DNA from: Oscillospiraceae bacterium
Lineage (GTDB): Bacteria > Bacillota > Clostridia > Oscillospirales > Ruminococcaceae
Direction: 5' to 3'
Length of the DNA: 17,147 nucleotides
Assembly: GCA_003516865.1 (NCBI GenBank)
Contig: DPBR01000003.1
Coordinates: 1 to 17,147 of the forward strand
Below, in pieces: positions 7,153-15,404 of the stretch (position 1 is the first letter of the stretch; the number at the start of each line of letters is the position of its first letter). The translations under genes were made by a program, and so were the position numbers. The notes under the pieces were generated by a model, which saw nothing but the letters and a program-made list of their open reading frames with translations, did not search any database and was not told the DNA's origin.

Positions 7153-9090
7153 TTATCTTACCGTACTGCCGTTGGGCGTATCTTTATCAAGGAATACGAC
7201 CTGTATTTTTTCTCCTGCATCGCAGGCAAGGAGCATACCGTTGCTTTCCTCACCGCAGAGCTTTGCGGGGGCAAGATTTGCAACGAATATGATTTTCTTT
7301 CCGATAAGCTCCTCGGGAGTGTAGTATTCGGCAATGCCCGATACTATCTGTCTGCCGCCTCTTGCATCGTCCACCTGAATTTTAAGCAGCTTCTTTGACT
7401 TCTTTATCTTTTCGCAGGCAGTAATCTCGCCTGTTCTGAGCTTGACCTTTGCAAAGTCATCTATAGAGATTATTCCTGCCTTGTCAAGGTCCTCGTCCTC
7501 CTTGATTACGGTCTTGGGCTTCATCAGGATTTCAAGCTCTGAAATTTCGTTTTTGATATCAATTCTCGGGAAGAGCACTCTGCCTTTCTTTACTGTAACG
7601 TCTGCACGCAGAACGCCGAATGTACCGAGCTTGTCGAAAGCGGTATCTTCTGCGGTTGCGCCTATCTGTTCCAATACCTCAGGCATTGTTGCGGGCATAA
7701 AGGGGCTGAGCAGTGCAGAGCATATTCTTATAGTTTCAAGCAGGTTATAGAGTACGGTCGCAAGACGGGCGTTGTTGCTTTCGTCCTTTGCAAGTACCCA
7801 CGGTGCGGTTTCGTCAATGTACTTATTTGCACGGGAGATTACCTTGAATATTTCCTCAAGTGCCTTTGAGTGCTGTGCCTGCTCGATAAGGGGAGTAACC
7901 GTATCGCACAGCGACTGAGCCATACCGATAAGCTGATTGTCAAGCTCGTCGGATACTCTGTCTGTGGGCAGTGTTCCGCCGAAGTATTTGTCTGCCATTG
8001 CGACCGTTCTTGAAACGAGGTTACCGAGGTCGTTTGCAAGGTCTGCGTTTATTCTTGTGAGCATAAGCTCGTTTGTGAAGTTGCAGTCACTGCCGTACGG
8101 CATATCGCGCAGTATCTGATAACGTACAGCGTCAACACCGTAACGTTCGCAAAGCACAAACGGGTCGACAACATTGCCCTTTGACTTGCTCATCTTGTCG
8201 CCGTTGAAGTTTATCCAGCCGTGACCGTAAAGGTGCTTGGGCAGGGGCAGATCGAGCATCATAAGGATTATAGGCCATACGATGGAGTGGAAACGTACAA
8301 TTTCCTTTGCCGTCATATGCATATCTGCGGGCCAGTACTTTTCAAAGTCGTTGTACTTCTCATTGCCGTAGCCGAGCGCACTGATATAGTTTGAAAGTGC
8401 GTCTACCCATACATAAACAACGTGCTTGCTGTCAAAATCAACGGGTATACCCCAGGTGAAGCTGGTTCTTGATACGCACAGATCCTCAAGGCCCGGCTTT
8501 ATGAAGTTGTTTACCATTTCGTTCACACGGCTCTTAGGCTGTAAATAGTCGGTTTCGGTAAGGAACTTTTCGATCTTGTCGGCAAAGTCGGAAAGGCGGA
8601 GGAAGTATGCTTCCTCGTTTGCTTCTTTTACCTCACGTCCGCAGTCGGGACACTTGCCGTCAACAAGCTGGCTCTCCGTCCAGAAGCTCTCGCACGGCGT
8701 GCAGTATTTTCCGGTGTATTTTCCCTTGTAGATAAATCCCTTGTCGTAGAGCTTTTTAAAGACTCTCTGAACCGTTTTTATGTGATAATCGTCCGTTGTG
8801 CGGATAAAGCGGTCGTTGCTTATGCCCATAACGTCCCAGAGCTTCTTGAAATTCGCGACAATCGGGTCGACGTATTCTTTCGGAGTAACGCCGAGCGCTT
8901 TCGCTTTCTGCTCGATTTTCATTCCGTGTTCGTCCGTTCCCGTCAGGAACATAACGTCAAAGCCCTGCATACGCTTAAATCGTGCTATCGCGTCGCACGC
9001 AACCGTTGTGTAGCAATGCCCGATATGCGGGTTTCCGGACGGATAATAAATCGGCGTTGTTATATAATACTTCTTGTTCTCCATATTCAT
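7153..9090 (-). CDS. metG: Methionyl-tRNA synthetase with C-terminal tRNA-binding domain
   Basis: A 645-residue class I synthetase that charges tRNA-Met. The catalytic core has YYPSGNPHIGH (HIGH at 22-25), a zinc knuckle with C130, C133, C147 and C150, and KMSKS at 299-303. The anticodon-binding helical domain follows (about 370-510). The last 100 residues (from about 541, DFAKVKLRTGEI) form an EMAP/Trbp111-like tRNA-binding domain. I chose the ATG at 9090, with GAGGT 4 nt upstream; a second ATG at 9084 is possible, and the frame also stays open to 9141 without a better ribosome site. Codon use changes along the gene. Up to about residue 140-150 (9090 to about 8650) Ala GCG, Thr ACG and Gly GGA dominate, as in the plus-strand genes to the right; the rest resembles metF and metH. 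It leads the methionine operon. Confidence 0.95.
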   Translation of the reverse strand: MNMENKKYYITTPIYYPSGNPHIGHCYTTVACDAIARFKRMQGFDVMFLTGTDEHGMKIEQKAKALGVTPKEYVDPIVANFKKLWDVMGISNDRFIRTTDDYHIKTVQRVFKKLYDKGFIYKGKYTGKYCTPCESFWTESQLVDGKCPDCGREVKEANEEAYFLRLSDFADKIEKFLTETDYLQPKSRVNEMVNNFIKPGLEDLCVSRTSFTWGIPVDFDSKHVVYVWVDALSNYISALGYGNEKYNDFEKYWPADMHMTAKEIVRFHSIVWPIILMMLDLPLPKHLYGHGWINFNGDKMSKSKGNVVDPFVLCERYGVDAVRYQILRDMPYGSDCNFTNELMLTRINADLANDLGNLVSRTVAMADKYFGGTLPTDRVSDELDNQLIGMAQSLCDTVTPLIEQAQHSKALEEIFKVISRANKYIDETAPWVLAKDESNNARLATVLYNLLETIRICSALLSPFMPATMPEVLEQIGATAEDTAFDKLGTFGVLRADVTVKKGRVLFPRIDIKNEISELEILMKPKTVIKEDEDLDKAGIISIDDFAKVKLRTGEITACEKIKKSKKLLKIQVDDARGGRQIVSGIAEYYTPEELIGKKIIFVANLAPAKLCGEESNGMLLACDAGEKIQVVFLDKDTPNGSTVR

Positions 9091-9155
9091 TTTTACCTCT
9101 TCTGGAATATTTTTGTAAACGTGCGTTTGGAATTTAGGCACTAATATATAAGTAT

Positions 9156-9184
9156 ATTATATATCATTTTATATTTTTTTTCAA
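9156..9184 (-). promoter_or_regulatory. Promoter of the metG-metF-reactivase-metH operon
   Basis: On the minus strand TTGAAA (-35, 9179-9184) and TATAAT (-10, 9156-9161) are spaced by 17 nt in an A-rich setting. The predicted start near 9149 leaves a leader of about 60 nt before metG. Confidence 0.7.
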
Positions 9185-9232
9185 TATTAATCAAAAAAAA
9201 CAAGGAAATTTTACATTTTACCTAAAAAACAC

Positions 9233-9261
9233 TTGATTTTTTTTGTGTTTTTTAGTACAAT
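9233..9261 (+). promoter_or_regulatory. Promoter of the CdaR-ftsEX operon
   Basis: TTGATT (-35, 9233-9238) and TACAAT (-10, 9256-9261) are separated by exactly 17 nt, about 100 nt before the ATG at 9365. The back-to-back spacing from the metG promoter is about 50 bp between -35 boxes, so a protein bound here could affect both operons. Confidence 0.7.
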
Positions 9262-9364
9262 AGAGATAGGCACAAAAAACAGGGGTTTAAACTGTGCAAT
9301 TTTACCCCACGCTTTTTGGGAGTTTATATAATATTGCTCAATTCAAAGAAAGAGGTAAACAAAG

Positions 9365-10450
9365 ATGTCAAACAGGCTTTTCCAGGGCATTGTCCATCAG
9401 ATGAAGGATACCATTAACAGAGTAATCGGCGTCATCGACGAGAACGGAACGGTTATCGCCTGCTCGGATTTGGCAAAAGTCGGCGGCGGGAGCGATTTCT
9501 TCTCAATCGAGCTTTCCGATTCGCACGAGGTGTTTATTCGCGACGGCTATACCTACAAGCCTTTCGGCGTTCACGTTAAGCCCGACTATGCCGTTTTTGT
9601 CGAGGGAACGGACGAGGCTGCCGCGAAATTCGCGGGTCTTATCTCAATCTCTTTGCTCGGCATTAAGCAATATTACGATGAAAAATACGACAGAAACAAC
9701 TTCGTAAAGAACATTATTCTCGATAACGTTCTCCCGGGAGATATCACGCTCAAAGCGAGAGAGCTGCATTTCAACGGCGATATCGGAAGAGTCGTTTTCC
9801 TGATAAGCGTAATCGCGTCGAACGACGTTTCCGCTTATGACGTTATCCAGAACCTTTTCCCCGATAAAAACAAGGATTTTGTGTTCAATATCACCGAAAC
9901 TGACATAGTTCTCGTAAAAGAGGTCAAGAATAACATCGACGTAAAAGACCTCGAAAAGCTCGCGAGAAGCATCTCCGATACGCTTTCGAGCGAGTTTTTC
10001 ACAAAGGTTAACGTCGGAATAGGAACTCCCGTTCTCGGCGTGAAAGACCTTGCGCGCTCCTTCAAGGAAGCGCAGACGGCTCTTGAGGTCGGAAAGGTAT
10101 TCGATACCGACAAGAACATCGTTTCCTACGATAATCTCGGAATCGCGCGCCTTATCTATCACCTCCCGACGACGCTCTGCGAAACGTTTTTGAAGGAAGT
10201 GTTCAAGAAAAATTCCATAGAGAGCCTCGACCACGAAACGCTTTTCACCATTCAGAAGTTCTTCGAGAACAGCCTCAACGTTTCGGAAACGTCGAGAAAG
10301 CTCTTCGTACACAGAAATACATTGGTTTACCGCCTCGATAAAATCAAGAAGCTCACAGGGCTTGATTTGCGCGAATTCGACCACGCGATTATCTTCAAAA
10401 TCGCGCTTATGGTCAAGAAATATCTTGCCGCAAATCCCACAAAATATTGA
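9365..10450 (+). CDS. CdaR/PucR-type transcriptional regulator
   Basis: A 361-residue predicted DNA-binding regulator. The N-terminal part (about 1-135) resembles the sugar-diacid recognition domain (opening with LFQGIVHQMKDTINRVIGVI and IDENGTVIACSD). A middle GGDEF-like fold, without a GGDEF motif, spans about 140-260. The C-terminal PucR/CdaR helix-turn-helix contains FFENSLNVSETSRKLFVHRNTLVYRLDKI (given as positions about 288-316), ending in a LTGLDLREFDHAIIFKIAL-type helix. AGAGGT lies 8 nt upstream of the ATG. In E. coli CdaR responds to glycerate-type diacids, but here no sugar-diacid gene is nearby. The gene instead heads a cell-division operon 76 bp before ftsE. Its ligand and targets are unknown; the family call is firm, the physiological role is not. 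Confidence 0.85.
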   Translation: MSNRLFQGIVHQMKDTINRVIGVIDENGTVIACSDLAKVGGGSDFFSIELSDSHEVFIRDGYTYKPFGVHVKPDYAVFVEGTDEAAAKFAGLISISLLGIKQYYDEKYDRNNFVKNIILDNVLPGDITLKARELHFNGDIGRVVFLISVIASNDVSAYDVIQNLFPDKNKDFVFNITETDIVLVKEVKNNIDVKDLEKLARSISDTLSSEFFTKVNVGIGTPVLGVKDLARSFKEAQTALEVGKVFDTDKNIVSYDNLGIARLIYHLPTTLCETFLKEVFKKNSIESLDHETLFTIQKFFENSLNVSETSRKLFVHRNTLVYRLDKIKKLTGLDLREFDHAIIFKIALMVKKYLAANPTKY

Positions 10451-10459
10451 TATTTTTCG

Positions 10460-10484
10460 TTTCCCCCGCCCAAAACGGGGGAAA
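10460..10484 (+). other. Perfect GC-rich hairpin between the regulator and ftsE
   Basis: Arms TTTCCCCCG (10460-10468) and CGGGGGAAA (10476-10484) are perfectly complementary around a 7-nt loop. No T run follows, so it looks less like a full terminator than like an attenuator, RNA-processing or stability element. It could set a lower or separate level of ftsEX relative to the regulator. Function is inference. Confidence 0.6.
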
Positions 10485-10526
10485 TCGGCTGATTTTCCGG
10501 GGCTGCACGGAGGTTTATTTTTTATT

Positions 10527-11219
10527 ATGGCTATGGTTGAAATGAAAAACGTCAACGTTCATTATTCAAGCGGCGTGGACGCGCTTGTTGACGTTAATCT
10601 TAGGATAAACGAGGGAGAATTCGTCTTTATCGTCGGAAAAAGCGGCGCGGGAAAATCCACGCTGATGAAGCTGATGATGCGCGAGCTGGAGCCGTCGTCG
10701 GGACGCGTTTTCGTAAACGGCTACAATCTCTCGAAGCTCAAAAGAAACAAAATAGCGAAATTCCGCCGCTCAATCGGCGTTGTTTTTCAGGAATTCAGGC
10801 TTATTCAGGACTACACGGTCTATGAAAACGTGTCTTTTGTGCTGAGGATTGCGGACCAGTCGAACAAGTTCATCAGACAGAGGGTGCCTTATGTGCTCAA
10901 TCTTGTGGAGCTTGCGGGCAAGGCAAAGTCCAAGACGAGAGAGCTTTCGGGCGGCGAGCAGCAGCGCGTCGCTATCGCAAGGGCGCTTGCGAACGACCCG
11001 AATTTGCTTATTGTAGACGAGCCGACGGGAAATCTCGACCCGGAGCGCTCATACGAGCTTGTGGGGCTGCTGAAGGAAATAAACCGCTGCGGCACGACCG
11101 TCGTTATGATAACCCACGAGCACGAGCTTGTGAGATATTTTGGCGGCAGGATTATCAATATCGACGAGGGTAAAATCACGTTCGATGAAACAATCGGAGG
11201 CAGCGATGAGGACGAGTAA
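10527..11219 (+). CDS. ftsE: Cell-division ABC-type ATPase FtsE
   Basis: A 230-residue cytoplasmic ATPase that pairs with FtsX at the septum and drives activation of peptidoglycan hydrolases by ATP hydrolysis. Visible motifs: Walker A GKSGAGKST, Q-loop VFQEFRLI, signature LSGGEQQRVAIARAL, Walker B LLIVDEPTGNLDP and the H-loop histidine in MITHEHEL. QEFRLI followed by YTVYENV is characteristic of FtsE rather than of import or export ATPases. I chose the ATG at 10527, with GGAGG 13 nt upstream. A second ATG two codons later (10533) has even longer spacing, and the frame upstream runs back into the regulator without support. The gene overlaps ftsX by 14 nt, typical of coupled subunits. Confidence 0.94.
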   Translation: MAMVEMKNVNVHYSSGVDALVDVNLRINEGEFVFIVGKSGAGKSTLMKLMMRELEPSSGRVFVNGYNLSKLKRNKIAKFRRSIGVVFQEFRLIQDYTVYENVSFVLRIADQSNKFIRQRVPYVLNLVELAGKAKSKTRELSGGEQQRVAIARALANDPNLLIVDEPTGNLDPERSYELVGLLKEINRCGTTVVMITHEHELVRYFGGRIINIDEGKITFDETIGGSDEDE

Positions 11220-12108
11220 CGTAAGCTATCTTATCAAAAAAGGCGTAAGTTCCGTCTGGAAAAACTTCATTATGTCTTTCGCCTCGTTCAGTATCCTGCT
11301 TGTAAGCCTTTTGCAGGTCAGCGTCACCGTTCTTATCTATATGAACGTCAATATTGTGATGCAGAATATCGAGGATACGAACGAAATCACAATTTATGTC
11401 AAGGACGGCGTTTCCGACGCTCAGAGAGAAAAAATCAGCAGTCTGCTCAACAGCAACAATAACCTCGCGGACGTGAAATATATCTCAAAGGAACAGGGTC
11501 TTGAGAATTTCAAGGAGAATATGGGAGAATATTCCGAGCTTCTTTCGTATCTCGATGAAAACCCCATTCCGGAAACGTTTCTGGCGCGCGTAAAGGATTT
11601 GTCCTCGATTAAGCTCACGGTAAACGCGATTTCCAGCATTGACGGCGTTGAGCAGGTAAAAGCGCCATACGACTTTGCGGGCGCGCTTATCAACATAAAA
11701 AACACGTTTACGATTATTATTGCCGCAATTCTCATTACCCTTGTGGTTGTGAGCATAATCGTTGTGTCGAATACTATCAGAACGAGCGTTTTTTCGCGCA
11801 GAAACGAGATTTCGATTATGAAATACGTCGGCGCAACGGACAGCTTCATAAAGCTCCCGTTCTTTGTCGAGGGTACGTTTATCGGCATACTTTCGGGCGC
11901 CGCGGCGTGGGGACTGACGTGGTTCATCTACGACTCCGTTTTCTCGCTCTTTACCGATAACCTTTCGCTGTGGGAAATGTTCGGTTTCTTCGACCTCATT
12001 CCGTTCAGCGCGATAAGCCCGTTTGTCCTGCTTATAAACTGCGCTGCGGGCGCGTTTCTCGGCGCTGTCGGTACGGTTATCAGCACCGGCAAATACCTCA
12101 AGGTATAA
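11206..12108 (+). CDS. ftsX: Cell-division membrane protein FtsX
   Basis: A 300-residue permease-like partner of FtsE. It has a short cytoplasmic N-terminus, a first membrane helix (about 21-45), an extracytoplasmic domain (about 50-165) that in the family contacts hydrolases or their activators, and three further helices (about 168-190, 216-240, 268-292). The cytoplasmic loop after helix 2 carries SRRNEISIMKYVGAT, the conserved FtsX coupling segment. GGAGG lies 5 nt before the ATG, inside the end of ftsE. No PcsB- or CwlO-type hydrolase follows directly; the next gene is an S41 protease, as in the Bacillus ftsEX locus. Confidence in identity is high. Confidence 0.93.
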   Translation: MRTSNVSYLIKKGVSSVWKNFIMSFASFSILLVSLLQVSVTVLIYMNVNIVMQNIEDTNEITIYVKDGVSDAQREKISSLLNSNNNLADVKYISKEQGLENFKENMGEYSELLSYLDENPIPETFLARVKDLSSIKLTVNAISSIDGVEQVKAPYDFAGALINIKNTFTIIIAAILITLVVVSIIVVSNTIRTSVFSRRNEISIMKYVGATDSFIKLPFFVEGTFIGILSGAAAWGLTWFIYDSVFSLFTDNLSLWEMFGFFDLIPFSAISPFVLLINCAAGAFLGAVGTVISTGKYLKV

Positions 12109-12141
12109 CGTATCGTCACAGTTTTCCAAGGAGATGTTATT

Positions 12142-13359
12142 TTGAACAAAAGAATTCCGCTCGGCGTTGCAATAAGCCTTATAGCAATCGGCTGCGCCAT
12201 TACTTTCGTCCTGACGTGGACGGTTTCGCTCAATATCTATAACTCAAAAATCAGCAGCGCCGATAAATACGAGGGAGTTTACGAAAAACTCCGTGAAATC
12301 GACGCGGTTGTAAAGAACAACTATATCGACGCCGCTTCCATCAAAACCGAATCTATCGAATCGGGAATGATAAACGGTTATGTAAGCGGTATCGGCGATA
12401 AATATGCGTCATACCTCCAGCCGAACTCGTATTACGAGCTTCAGCAGAATTCCGGCGGCGTTGTAAGCGGCGCGGGAATTGTCGCAAAAGCGGACGGTTC
12501 GGGCTATCTCGTTGTCACAAACGTCTACAAAAACAGCTCCGCTTATCTTAACGGCGTCAAGGTCGGCGACGTTATAACGGAAATCGACGGAAAAAATCTT
12601 CTTTCGATGGAGGAGGACGCCGCTCTTGACAAAATTTCAGGTGAAATCGGCTCAAAGCTTACGATGAAGCTTTTGAGGGACGGCGAGGAAATCTCCGTGA
12701 GCCTGATAAGGCAGCAGATTGATATTGAGTCGGTCACGGGCGAAATGCTTGACAACGGAGTCGGATATATCAGGATTACCACGTTTAACGAAAAAACCGC
12801 CGAGCAGTTTGCGGGCGCGCTCAATTCGCTTGTTGACAAGGGATTGAAAGCGCTTATTCTCGATGTTAGGGGAAACGGCGGCGGCGTTATCGCTCCGCTT
12901 AAATCTATGCTTAACCGCTTGCTTCCCGCGTGCGTCGCGGCTGTTGCGGAATACGCAAACGGCATAAGAAAAACGCTTATCGAAACCGATTCCGTATCCA
13001 ATGTCGGCGTTCCGATGGCGGTTCTTGTAGACGGCGGAACGGCTTCTGCGGCGGAGATTTTCGCGGTCGCGCTGAGGGACGAGGGAAAAGCCGTTCTTAT
13101 CGGCACGCAGACTTACGGAAAGGCTGTTTTGCAGGGAACTTACAGCTTTCCGGACGGCTCTGCGCTTACAATCTCCAATGCGAAGGTAGTTCCCTCGAAA
13201 TCCGAGCCTTACGACGGTATCGGTCTGAAGCCCGACTATGTAACCGCGCTTCCGACAGGCGCGACGCTTGATTCCGTTTCGAGAGAAAACGACTCGCAGC
13301 TTCAGAAAGCGATTGAAATTATGACTCCCGCAGCTCCGCCCACAGAACCTGTGGACTGA
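12142..13359 (+). CDS. S41-family carboxy-terminal processing protease (CtpA/CtpB-like)
   Basis: A 405-residue membrane-anchored serine protease expected to work outside the membrane. An uncleaved signal-anchor helix spans about 6-30, an N-terminal helical region 40-95, a PDZ domain about 100-190, and the protease domain about 195-385. The Ser-Lys dyad is visible as S302 in GGTASAAEIFA and K327 in TYGKAVLQG, the 25-residue spacing of CtpB-type enzymes; DVRGNGGG (241-248) is the conserved glycine-rich strand. The start is TTG at 12142 with AAGGAG 8 nt upstream; an ATG at 12134 hits a stop at once. The protease lies 33 bp after ftsX, as ctpB follows ftsEX in Bacillus. It may process a cell-wall hydrolase or regulator linked to FtsEX, which is inference. 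Confidence 0.92.
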   Translation: MNKRIPLGVAISLIAIGCAITFVLTWTVSLNIYNSKISSADKYEGVYEKLREIDAVVKNNYIDAASIKTESIESGMINGYVSGIGDKYASYLQPNSYYELQQNSGGVVSGAGIVAKADGSGYLVVTNVYKNSSAYLNGVKVGDVITEIDGKNLLSMEEDAALDKISGEIGSKLTMKLLRDGEEISVSLIRQQIDIESVTGEMLDNGVGYIRITTFNEKTAEQFAGALNSLVDKGLKALILDVRGNGGGVIAPLKSMLNRLLPACVAAVAEYANGIRKTLIETDSVSNVGVPMAVLVDGGTASAAEIFAVALRDEGKAVLIGTQTYGKAVLQGTYSFPDGSALTISNAKVVPSKSEPYDGIGLKPDYVTALPTGATLDSVSRENDSQLQKAIEIMTPAAPPTEPVD

Positions 13360-13400
13360 CGCTTTATTGATAAATATTATTGTTTTGGAGGAACAGCTAT

Positions 13401-13889
13401 ATGAACAAGCCTATCACAGTTTTGACCCGAAAGGGTGAGGAACAGCTCAAAAACGAGCTTAACGAGCTTCGCTCCGTTCGCCGCCGCGAGGTTGCCGAGA
13501 AAATCAAGGTTGCGCTCTCTTTCGGCGATTTGTCCGAGAACAGCGAATACGACGAGGCTAAGAACGAACAGGGCATCATCGAGTCGAGAATTGCCGAAAT
13601 CGAGGCTACTCTCGCTCACGCTCAGGTTATCGACGACGTTGATATTTCGACCGAAAAGGTTGGTATCGGTATCACGGTAAAGCTCTATGACGTTGAAATG
13701 GAAGAGGAGCTTGAGTTTAAGATTGTCGGCACGAAAGAAGCCGATATAAACAAGGGCAAGATGTCCGATGAAAGCCCGATAGGCGCTGCGCTCATCGGTC
13801 ATAAGGTAGGCGACGAGGTTGAGGTTGAAACGCCTTCCGGTATTGAAAAATTCAAGGTTCTTGAAATTAAGAAAGAGGACGAGGAATAA
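13401..13889 (+). CDS. greA: Transcription elongation factor GreA
   Basis: A 162-residue factor that enters the RNA polymerase secondary channel and stimulates cleavage of backtracked RNA. The N-terminal coiled coil (about 1-75) contains TRKGEEQLKNELNEL and the acidic tip GDLSENSEYDEAK, whose acidic residues organise the catalytic metal. The C-terminal FKBP-like domain (about 80-160) includes ESPIGAALIGHKVGDEVEVETP-type sequence near its end. GGAGG lies 9 nt before the ATG at 13401. The frame opens 21 nt earlier, but that start has no ribosome site. The gene follows the protease by 41 bp with no terminator, and lysS follows after 3 bp. Confidence 0.94.
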   Translation: MNKPITVLTRKGEEQLKNELNELRSVRRREVAEKIKVALSFGDLSENSEYDEAKNEQGIIESRIAEIEATLAHAQVIDDVDISTEKVGIGITVKLYDVEMEEELEFKIVGTKEADINKGKMSDESPIGAALIGHKVGDEVEVETPSGIEKFKVLEIKKEDEE

Positions 13890-13892
13890 TCT

Positions 13893-15401
13893 ATGTCAAA
13901 CGAAATCAATCAGAATTTGGAAGAAGCCGAGGTTACGCAGGAGGAGCTTGACGAACAGCACAGAATTCGTCTTGAAAAGCTCGCCGTTCTCAAGGAAGCG
14001 GGCAAGGACCCCTATAAAATCACGAAGTTCCCCGTTGACACCTACAATAAGGATATCCGCGACCGTTTTGACGAGCTTGAAAACGGCGAGGTTATAATCG
14101 CGGGAAGAATGATGACGCGCAGAATTATGGGCAAGGCGAGCTTTATGGATATCCGCGACGCTTCCGACAGAATGCAGGTTTATGTGCGCAAGGACGATGT
14201 GGGAGAAGAAGATTACGCTGATTTCAAAAAGTGGGATATCGGCGATATTATCGGCGTTAAGGGCAAGGTTTTCCGCACGAAAATGGGCGAAATTTCCGTT
14301 CACGCCGAGGAAATCAAGCTTCTTTCAAAGTCGCTTATTCCGCTGCCCGAAAAGTGGCACGGATTGAAGGATAAGGAGGAGCGCTACCGCAAGCGTTATC
14401 TCGACCTTATCGCAAATCCCGAGGTTAAGGACGTTTTTATAAAGCGCTCGAAAATCATCTCGGAAATCAGGAAATTCCTTGACGGTCACGGCTATGTCGA
14501 GGTTGACACGCCCGTTCTGCTCCCGCTTGAAATCGGAGCGGCGGCGCGCCCGTTCAAGACTCACCACAACGCTCTCGATATTGATATGTACCTCAGAATT
14601 GAAACCGAGCTTTACTTAAAGCGGCTTATTGTAGGCGGCTTCGACAAGGTTTACGAGGTTGGACGTATCTTCAGAAACGAGGGAATGGACGCTTCCCACA
14701 ACCCCGAATTTACCACAATTGAGATGTATCAGGCGTATATGAATTACACCGAGATGATGGAGCTTATCGAGGATTTGTACAGAACCGTTACTCTCAATGT
14801 CTGCGGAACGGACACCGTTCCCTATCAGGGCAAAGAAATCGCCGTTGGAAAGCCTTGGGAGAGGCTGACGATGATTGAGGCGGTAAAGAAATATGCCGGC
14901 GTTGATTACAACGATTGGGCTGACGACGCCGCCGCGAGGGCTTGCGCCAAGGAGCACAACGTTGAGGATATCACCGACAAGTCCACAAAGGGCGACGTGC
15001 TTATCGCGTTCTTTGAGGCGTTTGTCGAGGATAATCTCATTCAGCCTACGATTGTATACGATTATCCTGTTGAAAATTCGCCGCTTGCAAAGAGAAAGCC
15101 CGAATTTCCCGCGTTTACGGAGCGTTTTGAGTACTTCATCAACGGAATGGAGTTCGGAAACGCATTCTCTGAGCTTAACGACCCGATTGACCAGAAAGAG
15201 CGCTTTGTAAAGCAGGTTGCGGCGAAGCGCGCTCAGGGCGGAAACGACGCGCAGGTTGACGAGGACTTTATCACGGCGCTTGAATACGGTCTGCCGCCCA
15301 CGGCGGGACTTGGATTTGGTCTGGACAGGCTTGTTATGCTGCTGACGGATTCCGCGAGCATACGCGACGTTCTGCTTTTCCCGACGATGAGGATTCACTG
15401 A
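13893..15401 (+). CDS. lysS: Lysyl-tRNA synthetase, class II
   Basis: A 502-residue dimeric enzyme that charges tRNA-Lys. It has an N-terminal extension, an OB-fold anticodon-binding domain (about 65-145) and a class II catalytic domain. Motif 1 surrounds FLDGHGYVEVDTPVL (about 195-209), followed by AAARPFKTHHNALD. Motif 2 is RIFRNEGMDASHNPEFTTIE (about 258-277), and motif 3 is GLGFGLDRLVMLL (about 472-484). The GAGG in the last greA codons lies 8 nt upstream of the ATG, and only 3 bp separate the genes. The greA-lysS pairing is common in Firmicutes and places stress-related transcription and translation genes on one message. Nothing suggests a truncated or duplicated copy. Confidence 0.95.
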   Translation: MSNEINQNLEEAEVTQEELDEQHRIRLEKLAVLKEAGKDPYKITKFPVDTYNKDIRDRFDELENGEVIIAGRMMTRRIMGKASFMDIRDASDRMQVYVRKDDVGEEDYADFKKWDIGDIIGVKGKVFRTKMGEISVHAEEIKLLSKSLIPLPEKWHGLKDKEERYRKRYLDLIANPEVKDVFIKRSKIISEIRKFLDGHGYVEVDTPVLLPLEIGAAARPFKTHHNALDIDMYLRIETELYLKRLIVGGFDKVYEVGRIFRNEGMDASHNPEFTTIEMYQAYMNYTEMMELIEDLYRTVTLNVCGTDTVPYQGKEIAVGKPWERLTMIEAVKKYAGVDYNDWADDAAARACAKEHNVEDITDKSTKGDVLIAFFEAFVEDNLIQPTIVYDYPVENSPLAKRKPEFPAFTERFEYFINGMEFGNAFSELNDPIDQKERFVKQVAAKRAQGGNDAQVDEDFITALEYGLPPTAGLGFGLDRLVMLLTDSASIRDVLLFPTMRIH

Positions 15402-15404
15402 TTT

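Larger units (their letters stand above)
9091..9364. other. AT-rich divergent intergenic region between metG and the CdaR-type regulator
   Basis: This 274-bp region holds two outward promoters listed separately. Expected leaders are about 60 nt (metG) and about 100 nt (regulator). The regulator leader contains weak complementary arms GCACA/TGTGC (9270-9297) and a GGGGT/ACCCC pair. I see no T-box, SAM riboswitch or other known leader in the metG direction. Confidence 0.6.

Noticed and set aside
9091..9155. SAM riboswitch or T-box leader for the methionine operon
   Set aside because: The expected leader is only about 60 nt and AT-rich. The K-turn, SAM-I core, T-box sequence and terminator are not seen.
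9644..10555. Open frame of about 303 codons on the minus strand across the CdaR-type gene
   Set aside because: It is antisense to a recognised regulator, has no ribosome site, and its product shows no domain.
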